From assembly GCA_024278775.1 (NCBI GenBank), contig JAJRSP010000215.1:1-28167 (forward strand): 28,167 bases of DNA, in the 5' to 3' direction. Of this stretch, positions 23,219 through 28,167 are shown one piece after another. The notes under the pieces were generated by a model. The model was given only the letters and a program-made list of their open reading frames with translations, was not told where the DNA came from and did not search any database. Position 1 is the stretch's first letter. Each line of letters opens with the position of its first letter. The position numbers were made by a program, and so were the translations under genes. Origin of the DNA: Planctomycetota bacterium (GTDB lineage Bacteria; Planctomycetota; Phycisphaerae; UBA1845).

Positions 23219-24211
23219 CTATCGAAACCGGTCAACGGCAAAAGCGGTGAGCGAGGCGACTTGCAAGAAGCATCCGAGTGTGTAGCGAGCGGTCGCGGCA
23301 ACGTCTTGATCGTCGGCCATCTTCATCGCCCCCACAATAACCGCTACGATGGCGAGCATCTGTAGCAACGAACCACACAACCGGAGCATGGAAAAATCCC
23401 GCTGGCGTTTCGGGCGGTTGGCCCGATCGAGTTGGTCGTGGATGCGCTCCAGCGCACGCACGACTTCGGCGTTGTCAGTACTAGAACCTTCGTGCGGCTT
23501 TTTCGATGCGGATAAGTCCGTGATCGGTTTTTCAGATCGGGTGGCGGTCTTGGCCGGCTCCGTCGCCCCGGGGCTCGCCGCACCACCCGTTTTCGCGCCA
23601 CCATGTGGCACTTCTCCGACGCTCGAAAGAACCGGCGCATCCGGCGGCGGTGATTGAGACGGGAAAGTCATGGTGGTTTTCTCCACGAGGGCGGCCGCCT
23701 GTGTCAGATCGGCCACGGTGTGCGTAGCGTGGGGGTCGTCTTCGGCCGACAGGCGGATCGTGCGACACCCCGCACGATTACCGGCCTTCACATCGCGCTT
23801 GGAATCTCCGATCATCCACGAGCGCTCCAGGTCGATGTTCAGCTCCTCGGCCGCCTGCAACAGCATACCGGGTTTGGGCTTGCGGAGGCTGCTATCGCGC
23901 CGATAGGTTTCGACAACGGCATCCGGCCCGTCGAGATAGGGGCAGTAGTATGCGCCGTCGATCGCAGCGCCATGCCGGGCGAGCAGGGATTCCACGCGCT
24001 GATGAACGATCGAGAGCGTATCCTCATCGAACAAACCGCGCGCGACGCCGGATTGGTTTGATACGATCACGACAAGATAACCCGCCCGTTTGAATCTCGA
24101 GATTGCGTCGGCCGCACCCGGCAACAGACGCACCTTGCCGGCGTCATCGACGTAACCGGTGTCTTCGATGATCGTTCCGTCGCGATCGAGAAAAACAGCT
24201 CGTGCATCCAT
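23219..24211 (-). CDS. GmhB-like HAD phosphatase fused to a C-terminal membrane domain (330 aa)
   Basis: Residues 1-180 are a histidinol-phosphatase/GmhB-type HAD domain: motif I DRDGTI (D9, D11), motif II SNQSG (S51), the conserved lysine in RKPKPG (about K113), and motif IV GDSKRD (D136, D140). GmhB removes the 7-phosphate of heptose bisphosphate in LPS core-sugar synthesis. The zinc-binding CDC pair before RKP in E. coli GmhB is replaced by DSS, leaving only C90, so this is a zinc-less variant and the substrate is uncertain. A disordered Pro/Ser/Thr linker (about 183-248) leads to a short helix (ALERIHDQLDRANR), then two hydrophobic helices (about 277-298 and 308-327). The fusion would hold the phosphatase at the membrane. 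The ATG at 24211 is three bases after the stop of the previous gene; this is the last gene of the lpxK operon. Confidence 0.85.
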   Translation of the reverse strand: MDARAVFLDRDGTIIEDTGYVDDAGKVRLLPGAADAISRFKRAGYLVVIVSNQSGVARGLFDEDTLSIVHQRVESLLARHGAAIDGAYYCPYLDGPDAVVETYRRDSSLRKPKPGMLLQAAEELNIDLERSWMIGDSKRDVKAGNRAGCRTIRLSAEDDPHATHTVADLTQAAALVEKTTMTFPSQSPPPDAPVLSSVGEVPHGGAKTGGAASPGATEPAKTATRSEKPITDLSASKKPHEGSSTDNAEVVRALERIHDQLDRANRPKRQRDFSMLRLCGSLLQMLAIVAVIVGAMKMADDQDVAATARYTLGCFLQVASLTAFAVDRFR

Positions 24212-24214
24212 GAT

Positions 24215-25189
24215 CTAGGCGGGTTTGGCTAGCGCTTCGATCACCGCTTGTCGAAGCAGGGGCAACATGATTTCATGATGTCCAACAATCTCAAAGCCGC
24301 GCCCGGCGGCGACGGGGCGCGTGACGACATTCACATGCGGGCGGTAGTGGCGAATCATATCCATGTTGGCCGTCGTCATCAGGTCTAGATCCGCACCAAG
24401 GTTTCGCGCAACCGACACCGCTTTCAAAAACACCTCCGGCAGCAGCACGGCTGAGCCGATGTTCAGCCACACGCCGCCGACATCGCCACCGGCCGGCCCG
24501 CCGAGATCACCCACCACATCACAGATCAAACGGAAGTCGTGCATGGTGGCGGCCCCGAGTGTTGCGCCGTCGATACCGGATGACACATGCACCGTGTCCG
24601 TACCAACGGCCACGTGAACGCACGCGGGGATACCGGCCCGCTGCGCAGCCGCAAACACGCTGTGTGGTAGATGGGGCACCTCGCGTTGGATGAGTTGCCG
24701 GCCGACGGCTTCCCCCAGACCGATGCCGTCATGGGCGGCCATCTCCACAATCGCGTGAAAAAGCTCCATCGTTTCCTGAACCATGCCGAAGCTGCCGTCT
24801 CGAATGGTGTCGGCCACCTCTTCCGAAGTCTCACCGAAGGCGGCCAACTCCGCATCGTGAATCGCGCAGGCTCCGTTGCAGCAGATCGCCTTCACTATGC
24901 CGCGTTCGATCAGGTCGATCATGATCGCGCTACATCCGACCTTGATGACATGAGCGCCGAACGCAAGCACCACGGGTCGGTCCGCGCGGACGGCCGCGAC
25001 CATCGCCGCGACCACGTGCCTGAACGCCTTAGCTCCAAGATAATCGGGCATCGAATCCAGCAACCGTTCTGCCGACGCGCCGGCCTCGGGCAACGGGACC
25101 GGGGCCGCCACGCCCGCCTTGTGCTTGCGCTGCCCGATGGAGTAAGTGCGAATCCGTGACGGATCAACAGGTTGGTAGTTTCGGCCCAT
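24215..25189 (-). CDS. Conserved protein resembling deoxyhypusine synthase-like/COG1915 fold (324 aa)
   Basis: Function unknown. A segment reading LAFGAHVIKVGCSAIMIDLIERG (about 75-97, split by family spacing), then CCNGACAIHDAELAAFGETSEEVA (103-126), matches a pattern recalled from deoxyhypusine-synthase-like and COG1915 proteins (gNaLAvHDiE...GTS), which bind NAD in a Rossmann-like fold. Further on, VAVGTDTVH (194-201), GGDVGGVWLNIGSAVLLPEVFLKA (234-257) and a C-terminal GRGFEIVGHHEIMLPLL (296-312) look like conserved binding loops. No signal peptide or membrane segment is seen. Its start overlaps the end of lpxK by 26 bases, and the next gene begins three bases after its stop, so it is embedded in a lipid A/heptose-type operon. 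An NAD-dependent or sugar-modifying role is possible. The fold assignment is by motif memory only. Confidence 0.6.
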   Translation of the reverse strand: MGRNYQPVDPSRIRTYSIGQRKHKAGVAAPVPLPEAGASAERLLDSMPDYLGAKAFRHVVAAMVAAVRADRPVVLAFGAHVIKVGCSAIMIDLIERGIVKAICCNGACAIHDAELAAFGETSEEVADTIRDGSFGMVQETMELFHAIVEMAAHDGIGLGEAVGRQLIQREVPHLPHSVFAAAQRAGIPACVHVAVGTDTVHVSSGIDGATLGAATMHDFRLICDVVGDLGGPAGGDVGGVWLNIGSAVLLPEVFLKAVSVARNLGADLDLMTTANMDMIRHYRPHVNVVTRPVAAGRGFEIVGHHEIMLPLLRQAVIEALAKPA

Positions 25190-26261
25190 GTCGTATTAGC
25201 TCGTCGTGTTGGTTTGCGGCCAGTACGTTCGTCAGCGACGACCCAAGTATTGTACCGCCGTCGTCCACAAAGTCGATTGATATTTTGACTACGCCGATTC
25301 CGGTATGATCCAGTGCCGGCAGGCGAGCCAGCTTCACCGCGTCTTTTTCGGTGGTGAGCAAGATATCGTGAGGTGGAAACCGACCGACCTTCGTCAAGGT
25401 GTTGATGTCTTGCGGCGTGTACCGGTGGTGGTCCGGCCACCAACGATGACCGACCACTTCCACCCCGAGCGACGTGCAGGTGTGGACAAAGCCCGTGGGG
25501 TTTCCGATCGCCGCGAAGAGGACGGCCCGCTGCCCGGCGACAGATGGGGTGAGGTCTTTCCCTTGCACGTCTTCGAGCCCATCGGGGATGTGTCGGCACT
25601 TGATGATGGGCGCGTCTCCGGCGAGACGGATCAGCTTGTGTTCGATTTGTTGCAGATACCCCGACGACGTTTGATCGCACCGGGTGATCACCACCAACCC
25701 CGCGCGGCACAACGACGCCACCGGCTCACGCAGCAATCCGCGCGGCAGGAGGTGTCCGTAGCCGAAGGGACATGTCGCATCAATCAGCACGATATCAAGT
25801 GAGCGACCGAGGCGGCGGTGTTGAAAACCGTCATCCAGGACGATCACATCCGCGCCAAAATCCGCGACGGCCCGCTCCGCCCCCGCAATCCGATCGACGT
25901 CGGCGACGTAGGCGGCGCTGGGACAGTGCCGACGGATCAACCGCTCTTCGTCGCCGGCTTCACCCGCCCCGCTTCCGTAGCCGCGAGCGACCACGGCCGG
26001 GCTTTTTCCCATCGCGCCGAGACGACGCACGAGGTCCATCACCAGCGGCGTCTTGCCCGTGCCGCCCACGGTGAGGTTGCCGACGCTAATGACGGGAACA
26101 TCGAGCCGCGCGTCCGGCCCACGCCGATCGAATCGCCCGTTACGCCTATTGACACCAATGGTATAGAGGACTTCTCCCAGGCGAAGCAGTCCTCGCACGG
26201 GCGCGGCCCAGACACCGGCGTGTCCGGACATGATGCGGCGGTGCAGCGCGTCGGTAGTCAT
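25164..26261 (-). CDS. lpxK: Tetraacyldisaccharide 4'-kinase (lipid A 4'-kinase, 365 aa)
   Basis: Phosphorylates the 4' position of tetraacyldisaccharide 1-phosphate to give lipid IVA, at the inner face of the cytoplasmic membrane. An N-terminal hydrophobic/amphipathic segment (about 15-36) is followed by the family P-loop GNLTVGGTGKTP (61-72), VVARGYGS (90-97), the Asp/His motif VLDDGFQHRRL (141-151) and the later LLTTEKDAVKL, all usual for LpxK. The frame is open far upstream (to 26396, within the preceding gene), but the ATG at 26261 starts the normal protein and lies seven bases after the MEMO-gene stop. It has no Shine-Dalgarno, so it probably relies on coupling. The length is slightly above the usual 310-340. 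Its presence shows a lipid A-making outer-membrane bacterium. Confidence 0.94.
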   Translation of the reverse strand: MTTDALHRRIMSGHAGVWAAPVRGLLRLGEVLYTIGVNRRNGRFDRRGPDARLDVPVISVGNLTVGGTGKTPLVMDLVRRLGAMGKSPAVVARGYGSGAGEAGDEERLIRRHCPSAAYVADVDRIAGAERAVADFGADVIVLDDGFQHRRLGRSLDIVLIDATCPFGYGHLLPRGLLREPVASLCRAGLVVITRCDQTSSGYLQQIEHKLIRLAGDAPIIKCRHIPDGLEDVQGKDLTPSVAGQRAVLFAAIGNPTGFVHTCTSLGVEVVGHRWWPDHHRYTPQDINTLTKVGRFPPHDILLTTEKDAVKLARLPALDHTGIGVVKISIDFVDDGGTILGSSLTNVLAANQHDELIRHGPKLPTC

Positions 26262-26268
26262 GATGAGA

Positions 26269-27495
26269 TCAGGTGAATACCGCCGCCGTGCAGGTGACGC
26301 AAGTTTGCGTCTCCCGGTCCACGGCCTGGTGGTAATGGCACACGCGCACCGTAGCCTCACCGAGTACCGTGGCTGCCGTGAACATACATCCCGCACTGCA
26401 CACGCGTGTCTCGTTGTCGCGGGCTTTCAATTCGTCGACAAAGGCCTCTGCACCGTCCTCCACCAAGCTGGCCAACGCGCTCTGATCCTGCTCGGCCACG
26501 GCAGCCAGAAAGGCCTCATCCAGCGGCCGGTCATCGCCGAAGTTGGCCCCAACGTGGCTCAGGTCGGCACCGGCCACAATGAGCGTGTCGGTATCGTCAG
26601 AGTTGATTTCCTCCTTGATGGCGTGGGCGAAGTCGCGTAGGTCAACACCTTGCCCGTCGTACGGGGCCGTCCCCGTGGGCCCGCAAGGGTCGGGGCACAA
26701 AACCGGCACCATATGAAACGCTTCGGCCCCATAGATCTGTTGAAGCCACGGCACCTGCAACTCGACGGAATGCTCTCGTGCATGATCCAGTTCGTGCGTA
26801 CGAAGTGGACCGATGCGGCGTTCGAGCCGCTCGATGAACCCCACATCGGTGTGCGTCAGCCCCAACGGCGTGTCAAAATCCTTCCCAGTGGCCACGACGG
26901 ACGTGCTCCGTCCGAAGTGGTTCGTGCCGAGAATAATCACACGGTCGGGCACGGGCCGGGCTTTGAGCAGACCGTAGGTGATCGCATAGCACGGCGCGCC
27001 ACGAGCGTAATCCAGGTGCGGGGCGATCACACCTCGGATCAGACCGTCGATCGTCGGAAGGTCCACACCGGCAAGCATCTCTTCGAATACGTGGCCGGTG
27101 GCGTCCACGCCGAGCGCCGCAGCCTGGGGCATCGTTCTCGCCGGCGCGGCTTGGTACGCCTCCACCAGCCCGGCGTAGTGCGTCTCGAACGTCGGCCCTT
27201 CAAGGAACATGGCCCGCTCCAGGTGTGTCAGCATCTCGTCGAGCGTGGCTCTGGAGACGGACTGGACCCCATGGTCTTGATAGGCGGCCAGCACCTCATC
27301 GCACGTGCGCGTGCCATCCACAAACGTGAGCAGGCGCAGCGCCGGTTCGGACATAGTCAGGATCACGTGGGATAATCCGGTCGCATCGCGCAGACCGATG
27401 GTTTCGCCTTGATAGCCGCTCTCGCCATCGTCGGGCGGCAGGCGAAACGCCTCGACCGGGCGAAGCCTGGGACGGTATGTCGAGTTCACATCCAT
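26269..27495 (-). CDS. MEMO-family protein with extra N-terminal domain (AmmeMemoRadiSam-type, 408 aa)
   Basis: The MEMO fold is related to class III extradiol dioxygenases; bacterial members are often linked to an AMMECR1-like protein and a radical SAM enzyme of unknown function. Residues 150-408 are the MEMO domain with likely metal ligands and active-site residues: H160 (APHLDY), H193 (GTNHFG), HSVELQVPW (about 242-250), H314 (ADLSHVG) and C366 (RVCSAGC), matching the His/His/His/Cys set known from human MEMO1. Residues about 40-105 form a separate winged-helix-like domain (LTFVDGTRTCDEVLAAY, LEMLTHLERAMFLEG-like) recalling PqqD-type peptide-binding domains. The tail has a Cys-rich end (CHYHQ...CVTC). 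The ATG at 27495 is set by GGAGGG (27506-27511). It is the first gene of the lpxK operon; no AMMECR1 or radical SAM gene is in the window. Confidence 0.85.
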   Translation of the reverse strand: MDVNSTYRPRLRPVEAFRLPPDDGESGYQGETIGLRDATGLSHVILTMSEPALRLLTFVDGTRTCDEVLAAYQDHGVQSVSRATLDEMLTHLERAMFLEGPTFETHYAGLVEAYQAAPARTMPQAAALGVDATGHVFEEMLAGVDLPTIDGLIRGVIAPHLDYARGAPCYAITYGLLKARPVPDRVIILGTNHFGRSTSVVATGKDFDTPLGLTHTDVGFIERLERRIGPLRTHELDHAREHSVELQVPWLQQIYGAEAFHMVPVLCPDPCGPTGTAPYDGQGVDLRDFAHAIKEEINSDDTDTLIVAGADLSHVGANFGDDRPLDEAFLAAVAEQDQSALASLVEDGAEAFVDELKARDNETRVCSAGCMFTAATVLGEATVRVCHYHQAVDRETQTCVTCTAAVFT

Positions 27496-27590
27496 CGAGG
27501 CCGGACCCTCCACATCGTGTCACGTTCTTGACGACAGTCGCATTTGCTCCGAACGGATGAACCCACCGCTCACCCACCTGCGCCGATGTC

Positions 27591-27620
27591 ATCGTAGCCT
27601 ATATGGTTCGCTACGACCAA
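27591..27620 (-). promoter_or_regulatory. Weak promoter candidate for the MEMO-lpxK operon
   Basis: On the minus strand: TTGGTC (27615-27620), 18-bp spacer, TACGAT (27591-27596). Four or five matches per box. It is the only reasonable candidate in the divergent gap on this strand and would give a leader of about 90 nt. Confidence 0.25.
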
Positions 27621-27684
27621 CCGTATCGATCACTACCCGATTGGGCGGCTTGGTCACACGCAGCTTGCCCATGAACCATCCTCA

Positions 27685-27714
27685 TTGACGCACCGTCGGC
27701 TTCCTCTCTACAAT
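27685..27714 (+). promoter_or_regulatory. ispG: Sigma-70-type promoter of ispG
   Basis: TTGACG (27685-27690), an 18-bp spacer, TACAAT (27709-27714): five of six matches in each box. Transcription would start near 27721, about 29 bases before the ATG. Confidence 0.5.
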
Positions 27715-27749
27715 CCCCCGGGGAAACGGGTTCGGTCATTCGGCACGCT

Positions 27750-28167
27750 ATGATTCCACGAAGAAAAACACAACAGGTTCTGGTCGGCGGCGTGCCGATC
27801 GGCGGCGATGCGCCGGTGGTTATCCAGTCGATGACGAGCACCTACACCTATGATGTGGATGCGACCGTCGCGCAGATTCGCACGCTGGCCGAGGCGGGCT
27901 GCGAGTTGGTTCGTGTGGCCGTGCCCGAAAAACGTGACACCGAGGCCCTGCCGTCCATCCTCGAACAATCGCCCGTGCCGATCATCGCAGACGTTCACTT
28001 TCACTTCGAGCGTGCGTTAGAGGCGGTACGCGCCGGCGTCCATAAGATCCGGCTGAACCCCGGCAACATCGCCGAACGAAAACAGGTGGACCGCGTAATC
28101 GCCGCGTGCCGGGAACGAAGCATCCCCATACGGGTCGGCGTGAATGAAGGCAGCGTCGTCGAGCGTA
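27750..28167 (+). CDS. ispG: 4-hydroxy-3-methylbut-2-enyl-diphosphate synthase (partial, C-terminus beyond right edge)
   Basis: IspG/GcpE reductively converts MEcPP to HMBPP, the next-to-last step of the MEP isoprenoid pathway, using a [4Fe-4S] cluster. The visible 139 residues start MIPRRKTQQVLVGGVPIGG and show the family motifs VIQSMTST (about 24-31), AGCELVRVAVP (49-59), PIIADVHFHFERAL (77-90), KIRLNPGNIA (98-107) and RVGVNEGSV (126-134). The cluster-binding cysteines lie in the missing C-terminal part. No Shine-Dalgarno precedes the ATG at 27750, but a good sigma-70-type promoter lies about 35 bases upstream. The gene is divergent from the MEMO-lpxK operon. The MEP pathway supplies precursors for polyprenyl carriers, tying in with the envelope genes nearby, though no direct link is shown. 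Confidence 0.95.
   Translation, partial: MIPRRKTQQVLVGGVPIGGDAPVVIQSMTSTYTYDVDATVAQIRTLAEAGCELVRVAVPEKRDTEALPSILEQSPVPIIADVHFHFERALEAVRAGVHKIRLNPGNIAERKQVDRVIAACRERSIPIRVGVNEGSVVER

Noticed and set aside
26650..27375. 241-codon plus-strand open frame opposite the MEMO gene
   Set aside because: Antisense shadow without domains; the minus strand has all MEMO active-site residues.

Overview
The window reads as a chromosomal segment from a GC-rich, flagellated Gram-negative bacterium. The best guess is a member of the Planctomycetota (possibly Phycisphaerae). The grounds are an lpxK gene (lipid A, so an outer membrane), two flagellins with a very large repeat-expanded FliD, a secreted prenyltransferase/squalene-oxidase-repeat protein of a kind common in that phylum, many genes without an obvious Shine-Dalgarno sequence, and several long proteins with disordered linkers. 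The phylum is an inference from gene content, not from a marker gene. No rRNA, tRNA, CRISPR array, insertion sequence or phage gene was seen. The organisation looks like ordinary chromosome.

Layout. Bases 1-1264 (minus) hold rarA, cut by the left edge. After 790 bp of non-coding DNA comes a flagellar filament block on the plus strand: flagellin 1 (2055-3566), a strong intrinsic terminator, flagellin 2 (3913-5364), fliD (5523-8672) and fliS (8770-9285), followed by a secreted TPR protein (9527-10666). These supply the filament subunits, the cap and the subunit chaperone. Sequences resembling FliA (sigma-28) promoters precede all four flagellar genes, and both flagellins have long leaders with a hairpin just upstream of the ribosome binding site.

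On the minus strand (10683-15423) lie a MacB-type ABC permease, its ATPase and an HlyD/MacA-type adaptor, which together form one exporter. Alanine dehydrogenase lies upstream of them. ComEC (15687-18362, minus) follows. Divergent from it, 18536-21060 is a tight plus-strand operon: a membrane GT2 glycosyltransferase, a membrane-anchored protein with a YbjQ-like domain, and a four-helix membrane protein. The secreted terpene-cyclase-fold repeat protein (21227-22531) and a small proline-rich hypothetical protein (22581-23135) follow.

From 27495 down to 23219 a compact minus-strand operon encodes a MEMO-family protein with an extra N-terminal domain, LpxK, a conserved protein resembling the deoxyhypusine synthase-like/COG1915 fold, and a GmhB-like HAD phosphatase fused to a C-terminal membrane domain. 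The genes overlap or lie within a few bases of each other, so they are probably co-translated and may share a role in lipid A or envelope assembly. This is the most likely place for undescribed biology in the window. The right edge cuts ispG (27750 onward, plus), which has a good sigma-70-type promoter.
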